From the NCBI GenBank assembly GCA_027490555.1, contig JAIXXW010000389.1:1-9591 (forward strand): DNA of 9,591 nt, given 5' to 3'. The position numbers were made by a program, and so were the translations under genes. A model generated the notes under the pieces. That model made no database searches. It was not told the origin of the DNA and was given only the letters and a program-made list of their open reading frames with translations. Positions 1 through 6,538 of this stretch are shown in pieces (position 1 is the first letter of the stretch; every line of letters begins with the position of its first letter). The stretch comes from Comamonadaceae bacterium. GTDB taxonomy: Bacteria > Pseudomonadota > Gammaproteobacteria > Burkholderiales > Burkholderiaceae_C.

Positions 1-113
1 CGTATTTGTGCACCAGCCCCTACGACGTGCGGCTGGCGCAAGAACGCTTTCCCAAAATCCACTTCCACCCGCTGCGCGAACACGCGGGCCTGGCCTTGGG
101 CAGCGCGGGCTGA
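1..113 (+). CDS. C-terminal end of an unidentified protein (5' end outside window)
   Basis: An open frame enters from the left edge (codons in phase with position 3) and ends at TGA 111-113. The visible 36 residues begin YLCTSPYDVRLAQERFPK and end with GLALGSAG. No family is recognised from so short a tail, and there is no transmembrane segment or repeat. It is transcribed towards the minus-strand polysaccharide operon and separated from it by 87 bases that carry a hairpin. It therefore belongs to a different transcription unit and probably marks the left boundary of the polysaccharide locus. Coding status rests on the open frame and ordinary amino-acid composition only. Confidence 0.5.
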   Translation, partial: YLCTSPYDVRLAQERFPKIHFHPLREHAGLALGSAG

Positions 114-144
114 ACCACACACCCAAGCATGGTTCACGATCGCA

Positions 145-174
145 AAGGCCCCAAGGTGCAGACCCTGGGGCCTT
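145..174. terminator. Hairpin between convergent genes, candidate bidirectional terminator
   Basis: Bases 145-153 (AAGGCCCCA) pair perfectly with 166-174 (TGGGGCCTT). After one mismatch, 155-156 can pair with 163-164, leaving a six-base loop. It lies in the gap between the partial plus-strand gene (ends 113) and the minus-strand sugar-phosphate transferase (ends 201), where a terminator would be expected. On the minus strand the stem is followed by a short TTT, and on the plus strand by no real T run, so intrinsic termination is plausible mainly for the minus-strand operon. The structure is clear; the function is inferred. Confidence 0.5.
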
Positions 175-200
175 GGGTTGGCAGCTTGAGGATGAATCCG

Positions 201-1343
201 TCAACGCGTCGCCAATCGATCGACAGGCTTGACCAGCAAAAAAGCAATGGGTGAGCACCAGTGGTGTCGCACCATGCGGGCGTAAACAGCGACATACCCC
301 AGAGCCAAGGCCAAAAACAGCAACACGGAGGCCCAGGCCGAGTCGTACACCATGCTGGCAAGAACGACACTGGTCACCGTCATCAGGCCGATCAGCGCAC
401 CGGTGATGGAATTGCGCACGCCATTGCTGTAACCATTCAACCAACGGGCCACATAGCGACGTTTGACCAGGCTGTGAAAATGCAGGCGGTCGGGCATGCC
501 GGGGTTTTCTTGGCGGATTCTCCGGCGATAGATGCTGAGCAAGACTTCGGTCACCGGGTGAACACACACCATCAAGGCAGCAAAGGCAGACACGCTGGGG
601 TTGCGCTCGATCAGCAGCACAGCCACCCAGGCCAATGCAAAGCCAATGAAGTAAGAGCCCCCATCACCCAAAAAGAGTTTGCCAAGCGGCCAATTGACCC
701 AGAAAAAGCCCCAAACGCACGCCGCCAGGACCAAAGACACACCCGCCAAGTCCTGGTCACCCACCTGCCAGGCGATCATGGCGTAACCCACGAAGGCCAG
801 CGTGGACATGGTGCTGGCCAGGCCATTGAAGCCATCGATGATGTTGATGCTGTTGGCCACCCCGCCCACCGCAAAGGCGGTGAACAACACGGAGACCAGG
901 GTCAGGGACAAGAGCCAGTCGATGCCCCAGATGTCGACCCGGCTGAGCGCATGGTCGGTGATCCACCAGGCCAGCAAGCCCGAGGCCATGGTAGCCACAA
1001 GGCGCTGCATGACCCCCACACGCTTGGTGATGTCTTCGGCCACACCAAAAACAAAAGCAGGCAGTCCTGCGAGCAAGATGGGCGTGAGCATGGCCTGCAC
1101 ACTGGGTGGCGCGTGAACCCACGCCACCACCAGCCCCAAGACAATGGGAATGCCACCCACTCGGGGGGTGGGTGCGGTGTGAAACTTTTGCACGCCGTCT
1201 GTGAGGTCCATGGTCAGGGCCCCGTGCCAACCCTTGGAGAGGACCAGCAGCACACACAGCAAAAAACTGCTGAAAAATCCCCAGGCCGAGGCTTGCAGCG
1301 CTGCTGTTTCAAAGAGGCCTTGGAGAGCGTACAGGGGGTTCAT
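201..1343 (-). CDS. MraY/WecA-family polyprenyl-phosphate sugar-1-phosphate transferase
   Basis: Integral inner-membrane enzyme that would transfer a sugar 1-phosphate (classically GlcNAc-1-P from the UDP-sugar) onto undecaprenyl phosphate, the priming step of polysaccharide assembly. The 380-residue protein has about ten hydrophobic segments and the family's landmarks in order: HTAPTPRVGGIPI (55-67) in the first cytoplasmic loop; an acidic AEDITKR motif (102-108), the counterpart of the Mg-binding DDxxxK; NSINIIDGFNGLA (164-176); FLGDGGS (224-230); and the DRLHFH loop (285-290) resembling the HxH sugar-recognition motif of the WecA branch. MraY itself is less likely because of the HxH loop and the export-gene neighbours. 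It is the last gene of the minus-strand operon, 49 nt after the Wzz-type gene. ATG 1343 is the chosen start and has no strong Shine-Dalgarno sequence. The donor sugar cannot be told from sequence. Confidence 0.9.
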   Translation of the reverse strand: MNPLYALQGLFETAALQASAWGFFSSFLLCVLLVLSKGWHGALTMDLTDGVQKFHTAPTPRVGGIPIVLGLVVAWVHAPPSVQAMLTPILLAGLPAFVFGVAEDITKRVGVMQRLVATMASGLLAWWITDHALSRVDIWGIDWLLSLTLVSVLFTAFAVGGVANSINIIDGFNGLASTMSTLAFVGYAMIAWQVGDQDLAGVSLVLAACVWGFFWVNWPLGKLFLGDGGSYFIGFALAWVAVLLIERNPSVSAFAALMVCVHPVTEVLLSIYRRRIRQENPGMPDRLHFHSLVKRRYVARWLNGYSNGVRNSITGALIGLMTVTSVVLASMVYDSAWASVLLFLALALGYVAVYARMVRHHWCSPIAFLLVKPVDRLATR

Positions 1344-1392
1344 GGTCAGGCATGTGGGTGCTGAATCAACTCTGGGAAGAAATGAATCAACG

Positions 1393-2562
1393 CTATGAGA
1401 GGTTACAGGCTTTTCGCCAGCTGGTTTTGAGTGCGGCTATTTTCTGTGCAGATTCTTTGTCCTGGCTGGCGTTTCGCAGCGCTTGGCGGACGAAGACGAA
1501 CAGCAACAATGCAAAACCTGCAGCCAAGGTGGCCACGATGGCGATCAGGGCCTTTTGGGGTTTCGATTTGCGCTCGGGCGGCTGTGCGGCGTCAAGGACC
1601 TGGATGACGGCGCCTTCACGGGATTCATCGACTTTGGCCATCTCAAACTGTTTGGCGAACAATTCGAACAGCGTTTCCTGGTATTTGAACTCACGGAACT
1701 TGGCAACATAGTCCCCCTGCCCTGCCACAGCGGAGGGCTCGTCTTTTTCTTGTTTGCTCAATTGGGCACGCAAATTGGCCAACTCGGTCAGGGCTTGCTT
1801 GAAATCGGGCGCGGTCTCGGCCAGGTAACCGCGCATGGCACCGATTTTGACCTCTTGGGCAGTCACTTGCGCCTTGAGGGCAGCCACGGCAGCAAGTGCC
1901 GATGAAGGGTTGGATTTGAGCACACTGCTGTTGACGCCGGTGGCACGCAAAGCTTGCTCGGCCAAGATCATTTTGTCTTTGACCAGGTTCAGCTGTTTCT
2001 CAAAAAAGGCGCGGCGCTGCTGCGCCTCGGTCACAGCCAAACGGGCCAACAATTTTTGCAACTCTTCCACATGGGCGTTGGCCAGATCGGCCGCAAATTG
2101 CGGGTCCTTGTCATCGGTCTGCACCGTGATCAAACCGTCTTTGCCGCTGCTGGCGCGGGTGTTGCCTGCCAATGCCTTGCGCGCATCCTCCTTGTATTTG
2201 GTTTGATAGCGTTCTTCCAATTTGAAACGCTCAACCAGCTGGTCTTGAATGCTGTTGCTTTTGATGAAGGCCAGGTATTGGTCGGCAGGGTTCTTCAGGC
2301 CCGCAGCGGCTCCCGCCAATCCACCCAAGCCGCCCAAGCTGGCCAACATGCTGGCGGCAGCGCTTTGCTGCTGTTGGGGCGGCAAAAACTTGACCGTGGC
2401 TGTGAAAGTGGGTGGTATGGCCAAGGTGATGCCCAAGGCCGCCACGCCCACCGCCAAAGGCCCGAGAATGAGCAGGCGCAGGTTGTCAACGATGGTCTGC
2501 AGCAGGTCAAGCAGGCTGATCTCGTCTTCGGCCTCTGGGAGTTGATGAGGGCTGTCGGTCAT
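1393..2562 (-). CDS. Wzz-type polysaccharide chain-length/co-polymerase protein, no kinase domain
   Basis: Inner-membrane protein with a large periplasmic domain, expected to control chain length and link synthesis to the outer-membrane channel. In the 389 residues: cytoplasmic N-terminus with the Wzz-type start EDEISLLDLLQTI (12-24); first membrane helix about 28-50; a Gly/Ala/Leu-rich stretch 68-90; long helical, coiled-coil-prone region about 160-275; the proline-containing segment AAQPPERKSKP (325-335) that precedes the second helix in this family; second membrane helix about 338-358; and only about 31 cytoplasmic residues after it. No Walker A motif or Tyr-rich tail is present, so it lacks the kinase domain of Wzc-type proteins. 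The frame is open upstream to 2640, but ATG 2562 is preferred: it gives the normal N-terminus and falls one base after the stop of the export gene, implying translational coupling. Confidence 0.9.
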   Translation of the reverse strand: MTDSPHQLPEAEDEISLLDLLQTIVDNLRLLILGPLAVGVAALGITLAIPPTFTATVKFLPPQQQQSAAASMLASLGGLGGLAGAAAGLKNPADQYLAFIKSNSIQDQLVERFKLEERYQTKYKEDARKALAGNTRASSGKDGLITVQTDDKDPQFAADLANAHVEELQKLLARLAVTEAQQRRAFFEKQLNLVKDKMILAEQALRATGVNSSVLKSNPSSALAAVAALKAQVTAQEVKIGAMRGYLAETAPDFKQALTELANLRAQLSKQEKDEPSAVAGQGDYVAKFREFKYQETLFELFAKQFEMAKVDESREGAVIQVLDAAQPPERKSKPQKALIAIVATLAAGFALLLFVFVRQALRNASQDKESAQKIAALKTSWRKACNLS

Positions 2563-2566
2563 GTCA
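2560..2566 (-). promoter_or_regulatory. Stop-start junction coupling export gene to Wzz-type gene
   Basis: On the minus strand the export gene's TGA (2566-2564) is followed by one base and then ATG (2562-2560). The preceding bases (ACTTTGCGCAATTGAC) contain no recognisable Shine-Dalgarno sequence, so the second gene is probably translated by re-initiation of ribosomes finishing the first. This supports the choice of start at 2562 over the longer open frame. Confidence 0.55.
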
Positions 2567-4978
2567 ATTGCGCAAAGTGCGGATGGCGGCGGCACCCAAG
2601 CCCAGGTTGCTGAAAATCTGGGTCCAGTCGCGCAAAGCACGCACCAGGAAGTTGTAGCTGGTTTCTCGGTCGGCCTTGACGGGAACGATCAGGGTGTCAC
2701 CCGGCATGACTTTGATGCTTTCAAATCTGTCAAAGAAGCCCGTGCTTTGGCGGCTGCGGATGGAGCCGTCTGCACGCAGCACAAAAGCGGCCTTGGGGTT
2801 GGCCTCTTCGGTGGGATCGGCCGCCTTGATGAGGTCGCCCAAGGTGCGGTCAGGTTTGAAAATCATGCTGTTTTCATTGTTGACACTGCCGGCTGCCGAC
2901 ACAAAAGCGGGCAGACTGGGCACGACAAATGCGTCACCGTCTTCAAGCGGCAAGGCAGGCAAGGCCGCCTGCTGGATGCGCAGTGTCTCCGGCGACAAAG
3001 CATCGGTCGGCGCTTGGGCGAACAGCTCTGGGTCGAGTTCCAGGGACACACGGCCCTGACTGCGCATGGCTTTGAGCCGGTCGATTTGGGCGCGTTGCTG
3101 AGCCATCTGCTGTTGGTGCAATGCAGTCGCCTGGACTGCGCGGTCGGGGGTCAAATTGGCACTCAAAGTGGCAGACGCACTGGAAGCTTGGGCCTCGAGT
3201 CGACGAATGACTTGGTCCAGGTTTTTTTGCTGTTGCTGTCGCACCGATTCGCGGGTGAATTCGGCCCCGAACAAATAAGCCTGTGGCGTGATGCCACCCA
3301 CCCGGGCCAGCAGTTGGGGCAAGGTTTCGCCCGGCTTGATGGTGTAGATGCCCGGAACCCTGACCTCGCCGCCAATGCGCACAAACTGGGTGCGTCTGGA
3401 CATGGGCACCGGCACGTCGTTGACACTGAAGACGGTCACCACGTCGCCGGGCATGAGGGTCAGGTTGTGTTGGGGGTCTTTGTCGATGATGGCCTTGCGC
3501 AGGTTGAATGTCAGCAAAGTGGTTTTGACTTCTTGGGGGTCCAGGCGTTCAATCGCGGCGTAGTCCCAATTGACTTCCTGCAACAGGTTCTTGACGTCGT
3601 TGATGACGCGTGCGCCAGCGATGTTTTCGGGGTCCCTGAGCTGGACCAGCCCGTTCTTGCGGACAAAATAATCGCTCTGGATCAGCGCCTGGGGTTCGTG
3701 GATCAGGTCTGAAATCCGCATGCCGCTGTTGAAGCTGTAACGCAGGGGAGCGGCCACATTGCCCCGCAAAGTGACGGCGTTGGCAAACTGGGGGCTGATG
3801 CCAAACAGGGTGAGGACATCGCCGTCTTGCAGGGTTTGCTGCAGGCCCTGGGCATTGAGCACGATTTCCTGCACCTGCCGGGGCAGATTCTGCTGGGGTG
3901 CCACGCGTTCAAGCAGCGCTTTTTGGGGCGTCGTGAGTGCCGACAAGCCGCCGCCCAATTGCAGGATGGACTGGATGGTGTTGCCCGGCTTGAGTTCGTA
4001 GATGGCCTGGTGGTCGGTGGCGCCGGTGAGCGCCACCCGAGGACCGGCAGGCGGGATCATGATGACATCACCCGGCTGCAGGCGGACGTCTTTGGATTTG
4101 TCCCCCTGGGCAATAAAGTCGTACAAATCGAGCGTGGTGATGGCCTGGCCACCGCGCTTGAGTTGGATGCTGCGCATGCTGCCATTGGGCCCCGGGCCAC
4201 CGCTGGCAAACACCGCATTGACCAAAGTCGACAGGCTGCTGAGGTTGTAGGTGCCCGGCTGCTGGGCCTGGCCGACCACATACACCGTGATGCCGCGCAA
4301 CTTGCCCAAGCTGGCGCTGAGGCTGACGTTGTTGAACACCGTGCCGACATGTTTTCTCAACGTGGCTTCGAGGTCTTTGACCTGCACACCACTGAGTTGC
4401 AGGGTCCCGACTTTGGGCAAGGTGATCTGCCCGTTGCGGTCGATGGTCTGGCTGTCGGCATAGTCAAAGCTGCCCCAAATGCGGATGCGCACCTCGTCGC
4501 CTTGGCCGAGGACATACTCGGCCGCAGGAGGCGCAGCCGAATCTGGGGCATAAGCCTGGGGTGAATCAAACAGGTTGCTGCCATAGTGAGGCAAGAGGAC
4601 ACCAGTACCCGCCTGCACAAAGCGCTGAAACTGGCTGAGGGTCTGGATTCTGGGGGTGCGCTGGGCTGAGATGGCAGTGACTGAGGCCTCGGCGGTGCCG
4701 GCATCTCGACCTTGCGGCATGGCGGGGGTTTGCCCCAAACCCATGGGCTGAGGTATCCCGACAGGGGGAGTTGCCAACAAGGAACCCGGCGAGCCCGCCG
4801 CAAGGCCTGAGGCCATGGGCAGACCGGAACCCGCACCACCCCCCCAGCCTAAAGCCGCAGGCGCTGCCACAGGGGCGACCACCTGAGCTTGTGCCATGAC
4901 TGGCCAGCCAGGCGCCGCTATGGCCAGCCAACAGCCTGCAAGTGCAGTTTTCGAATATCGGAAGAATTTGACGAACAT
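2564..4978 (-). CDS. Long Wza-type polysaccharide export protein with multiple SLBB domains
   Basis: Outer-membrane/periplasmic export channel subunit. The 804-residue protein is about twice the length of E. coli Wza. Visible order: secretory signal about 1-32 ending AQAQ; Pro/Gly/Ala-rich linker to about 150; polysaccharide-export domain starting EYVLGQGDEVRIRIWG (154-169) with DRNGQITLPKVG (180-191); then several SLBB-like units, each closing with a PGD motif or similar (302-304, 510-512, 759-761) and carrying signatures such as VYVVGQAQQPGTY (232-244) and VRIGGEVRVPGIY (533-545). A Gln-rich helical insert covers about 575-645. The C-terminal segment 775-804 could form the helix that crosses the outer membrane in Wza. 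The start is well bounded: an in-frame TGA at 5005-5003 lies eight codons upstream with no other start codon between. An LAGC lipobox-like motif (13-16) occurs, but the hydrophobic run before it is very short. First gene of the wza-wzz-wecA group. Confidence 0.92.
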   Translation of the reverse strand: MFVKFFRYSKTALAGCWLAIAAPGWPVMAQAQVVAPVAAPAALGWGGGAGSGLPMASGLAAGSPGSLLATPPVGIPQPMGLGQTPAMPQGRDAGTAEASVTAISAQRTPRIQTLSQFQRFVQAGTGVLLPHYGSNLFDSPQAYAPDSAAPPAAEYVLGQGDEVRIRIWGSFDYADSQTIDRNGQITLPKVGTLQLSGVQVKDLEATLRKHVGTVFNNVSLSASLGKLRGITVYVVGQAQQPGTYNLSSLSTLVNAVFASGGPGPNGSMRSIQLKRGGQAITTLDLYDFIAQGDKSKDVRLQPGDVIMIPPAGPRVALTGATDHQAIYELKPGNTIQSILQLGGGLSALTTPQKALLERVAPQQNLPRQVQEIVLNAQGLQQTLQDGDVLTLFGISPQFANAVTLRGNVAAPLRYSFNSGMRISDLIHEPQALIQSDYFVRKNGLVQLRDPENIAGARVINDVKNLLQEVNWDYAAIERLDPQEVKTTLLTFNLRKAIIDKDPQHNLTLMPGDVVTVFSVNDVPVPMSRRTQFVRIGGEVRVPGIYTIKPGETLPQLLARVGGITPQAYLFGAEFTRESVRQQQQKNLDQVIRRLEAQASSASATLSANLTPDRAVQATALHQQQMAQQRAQIDRLKAMRSQGRVSLELDPELFAQAPTDALSPETLRIQQAALPALPLEDGDAFVVPSLPAFVSAAGSVNNENSMIFKPDRTLGDLIKAADPTEEANPKAAFVLRADGSIRSRQSTGFFDRFESIKVMPGDTLIVPVKADRETSYNFLVRALRDWTQIFSNLGLGAAAIRTLRN

Positions 4979-5002
4979 GCGCTGGATGGGCTTGAGGGCG
5001 TT

Positions 5003-5062
5003 TCAGTTCAAACAAGCCACAACAAGGTTGTCATTGACCAGAAGCACCATACAAATTGCCAT
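5003..5062 (-). CDS. Possible 19-residue leader ORF upstream of the export gene
   Basis: ATG 5062 opens a 19-residue hydrophobic frame (begins MAICMVLLVNDN) ending at TGA 5005-5003, in the same frame as the export gene and 24 nt before its ATG. It has a weak AAGTGA Shine-Dalgarno-like stretch about eight bases upstream, and lies inside the transcript predicted from the TATAAT box at 5111-5106. Such a frame can arise by chance in 255 bases. Translation could nevertheless matter for export-gene expression, because a ribosome stopping here would be close enough to re-initiate. No family resemblance is seen. Confidence 0.22.
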   Translation of the reverse strand: MAICMVLLVNDNLVVACLN

Positions 5063-5064
5063 GG

Positions 5065-5108
5065 GTGAATTCACTTTGAATGAATTAAAAAATTTTAATT
5101 TTTGAATT
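5065..5108. repeat. Palindromes and TGAATT direct repeats in the export-operon leader
   Basis: GTGAATTCAC (5065-5074) is a perfect 10-base palindrome. AATTAAAA (5083-5090) and TTTTAATT (5093-5100) form a perfect inverted repeat with a two-base spacer. The hexamer TGAATT occurs three times in direct orientation, at 5066-5071, 5081-5086 and 5103-5108. All lie at or just downstream of the putative transcription start, where an operator or nucleoid-protein site would act. AT-rich sequence produces such symmetry by chance fairly often, so a regulatory role is a guess. Confidence 0.35.
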
Positions 5109-5135
5109 ATAGATTGTAAACAATATGTAACTTAA
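5106..5135 (-). promoter_or_regulatory. Candidate promoter for the export operon
   Basis: On the minus strand a perfect TATAAT occupies 5111-5106. With an 18-base spacer the -35 position is TTAAGT (5135-5130), a poor match, so an activator or the AT-rich context may be needed. The start of transcription would be near 5099, giving an untranslated leader of about 120 nt before the export gene's ATG at 4978. The promoter lies after the uppS stop, so the export genes could be expressed separately from the rfaH-uppS pair. The whole gap 4979-5233 holds this promoter, the palindromes and the leader ORF described separately; nothing else was recognised in it. Confidence 0.4.
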
Positions 5136-5233
5136 GGGGCTGGCGTATTTCTGCTTTGAGACTTTTGCGCTGGTGTCTTGTGTCCCTTGTGGGCGCATGA
5201 AAACGGCCCTTGATTGCTCGGTGTGAGTGCAAG

Positions 5234-5971
5234 TCACAGCGTCGCCGAAGACCCAAACCGACGGTCTCGACCGGCAAACCAGACAATCGCTTCGTGCAAG
5301 CGGGCAGGCGAAAAATCGGGCCACAGGTCGTCCGTGAAGAACAGCTCGGCATAAGCCGCTTGCCAGAGCAAGAAGTTGCTGACGCGTGACTCGCCACCGG
5401 TGCGGATCAGCAGGTCGACCTCGGGGGCATAGGCGGTGCTGAGATGGGCGGCCAGGGCTTCCTCGGTGAGTTGGTGCAGCGTTTGGTCGGGGTTCGCCTG
5501 TTGCCAGGCCTGGCTGGCTTGGACCAGGTCCCAGCGCCCTCCGTAGTTGGCGCATACCGTGAGGGTGATGCGTGTGTTGTTGGCTGTTTGCGCCTCGGCC
5601 CGGGCGATGAGTTCTTGCAATGAGCTTGCAAAACGGCTTCTGTCGCCCACCACTTTCAGGCGCACACCGTTTTGGTTCATGTTGTCGACTTCTTTTTTCA
5701 GATAACTGTTGAACAGGCTCATGAGGCTTGAAACCTCCTCAGCAGGGCGTTTCCAGTTTTCTGTGCTGAAGGCAAAGATGCTGAGGTAGGCCACACCCAT
5801 CTCTGAACAGGCTTGGACGATGGCGCGCACCCGCTTGGCCCCGGCAGCGTGACCCATGGCTGGGGGCATGAATCTCTTTTGCGCCCAGCGCCGGTTGCCA
5901 TCCATGATGATGGCAATGTGCTGAGGAAGATTCGCGGGGGCTTGGCTGGAAGACAAAGGGATGGACCGCAA
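5234..5971 (-). CDS. uppS: Undecaprenyl diphosphate synthase (cis-prenyltransferase), locus-associated copy
   Basis: Cytosolic enzyme that extends farnesyl diphosphate with isopentenyl diphosphate in cis to the C55 diphosphate, precursor of the undecaprenyl phosphate carrier used by the WecA-like enzyme nearby. The 245-residue length is normal. Family motifs are complete: IIMDGNRRWAQKR (21-33) with catalytic Asp24; GHAAG (40-44); FAFSTENW (66-73); CANYGGRWD (140-148); DLLIRTGGESRVSNFLLWQ (186-204); and AELFFTDDLWPDF (208-220) with the Mg-binding Glu209. Arg replaces the Gly usual in DGNGRW of housekeeping enzymes. The start must be TTG at 5971, or less likely TTG 5956: no ATG or GTG lies between the rfaH-like stop and the MDGN motif. 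It follows the RfaH-like gene by 15 nt in the same frame. The housekeeping uppS of related bacteria sits in the frr-cdsA-dxr region, so this is probably a second copy. Confidence 0.93.
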   Translation of the reverse strand: MRSIPLSSSQAPANLPQHIAIIMDGNRRWAQKRFMPPAMGHAAGAKRVRAIVQACSEMGVAYLSIFAFSTENWKRPAEEVSSLMSLFNSYLKKEVDNMNQNGVRLKVVGDRSRFASSLQELIARAEAQTANNTRITLTVCANYGGRWDLVQASQAWQQANPDQTLHQLTEEALAAHLSTAYAPEVDLLIRTGGESRVSNFLLWQAAYAELFFTDDLWPDFSPARLHEAIVWFAGRDRRFGSSATL

Positions 5972-5986
5972 AAGGCGAAAAAGAGC

Positions 5987-6538
5987 TCAGTGGCTGGCGT
6001 CGATTTGGTGGTGCTCAAGTTGCACCACCATGGGGCGCCCCAGGATTTCGAGCAAAACGGCCACCCTTTTGCTGGACACACTGTGGACAAGGCCCTCGAT
6101 ACCGCCCAGGGCGGAGTGTTTGAGGCGCACAGATTGACCGGCCTTGAGATTGCTGAGCTCTTGGAGGGTGGCATGCTGGCGGTCTTGTTCGAGTTGTCGA
6201 ATCCGGTCCACCAGTTCGTTGTGGATTTGCGCAGGCTCGGATCCGAAGCGCACGACGGTGGTGATGCCTTGGGTGCTGCGCACTGCAGAGATGCTTTGCC
6301 CGGGCTTTCCGGGTTTGAACAGGATGTAGCGTGGAAACATGGGCTCAAAAAGCGCCACAGGACCTTGCTCGGTTTTTTTGAATTTTTTATACAAGGGCAG
6401 GTAAACGTCGAAGGCTTGCCTTGTCAGATGGAATTGAGCAATGGTTTCCTGTCGGGGCTTGGTGTAGGCCAGGTACCAGCGGTCAAAGAAGGATGGGGCC
6501 ATCCAGAGGGCTTCTGGCTTTGGCGAGTTGGTCATCAT
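5987..6538 (-). CDS. rfaH: RfaH-type specialised NusG paralogue, transcription antiterminator
   Basis: Binds RNA polymerase during elongation and suppresses pausing and Rho termination in long surface-polysaccharide operons. The 183-residue protein has the two NusG-family parts: an N-terminal NGN domain about 20-118, with WYLAYTKPRQE (21-31), HLTRQAF (37-43), EPMFPRYILF (65-74) and STQGITTVVRFGSEPA (88-103); and a C-terminal KOW domain about 130-180, with LKAGQSVRLKHSALGGIEG (131-149) and RVAVLLEILGR (158-168). The spacing and the RxFG/PA segment resemble E. coli RfaH (ATRGVSHFVRFGASPA) more than housekeeping NusG. A NusG-type role in general transcription is less likely because it sits with uppS in a polysaccharide locus rather than beside secE and rplK. 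Two adjacent ATGs (6538, 6535) are possible; neither has a clear Shine-Dalgarno sequence. It is divergent from wzi. Confidence 0.88.
   Translation of the reverse strand: MMTNSPKPEALWMAPSFFDRWYLAYTKPRQETIAQFHLTRQAFDVYLPLYKKFKKTEQGPVALFEPMFPRYILFKPGKPGQSISAVRSTQGITTVVRFGSEPAQIHNELVDRIRQLEQDRQHATLQELSNLKAGQSVRLKHSALGGIEGLVHSVSSKRVAVLLEILGRPMVVQLEHHQIDASH

Noticed and set aside
261..1364. Long plus-strand open frame opposite the sugar-phosphate transferase
   Set aside because: Its product is His/Gln/Gly-rich with no recognisable family, whereas the minus strand encodes a motif-complete membrane enzyme. It is a codon-bias shadow.
2563..2640. Longer N-terminus for the Wzz-type protein starting at ATG 2640
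   Set aside because: The extra 26 residues overlap the end of the export gene, are not family-like, and ATG 2562 sits at a coupling distance after the stop.
2561..4564. Long plus-strand open frames opposite the export gene
   Set aside because: Low-information translations with no family features; the minus strand carries a coherent SLBB protein across the whole span.
5222..5238. TGTGA-N7-TCACA, resembling a CRP site
   Set aside because: The spacer is seven instead of six bases, and it overlaps the uppS stop codon away from any promoter.
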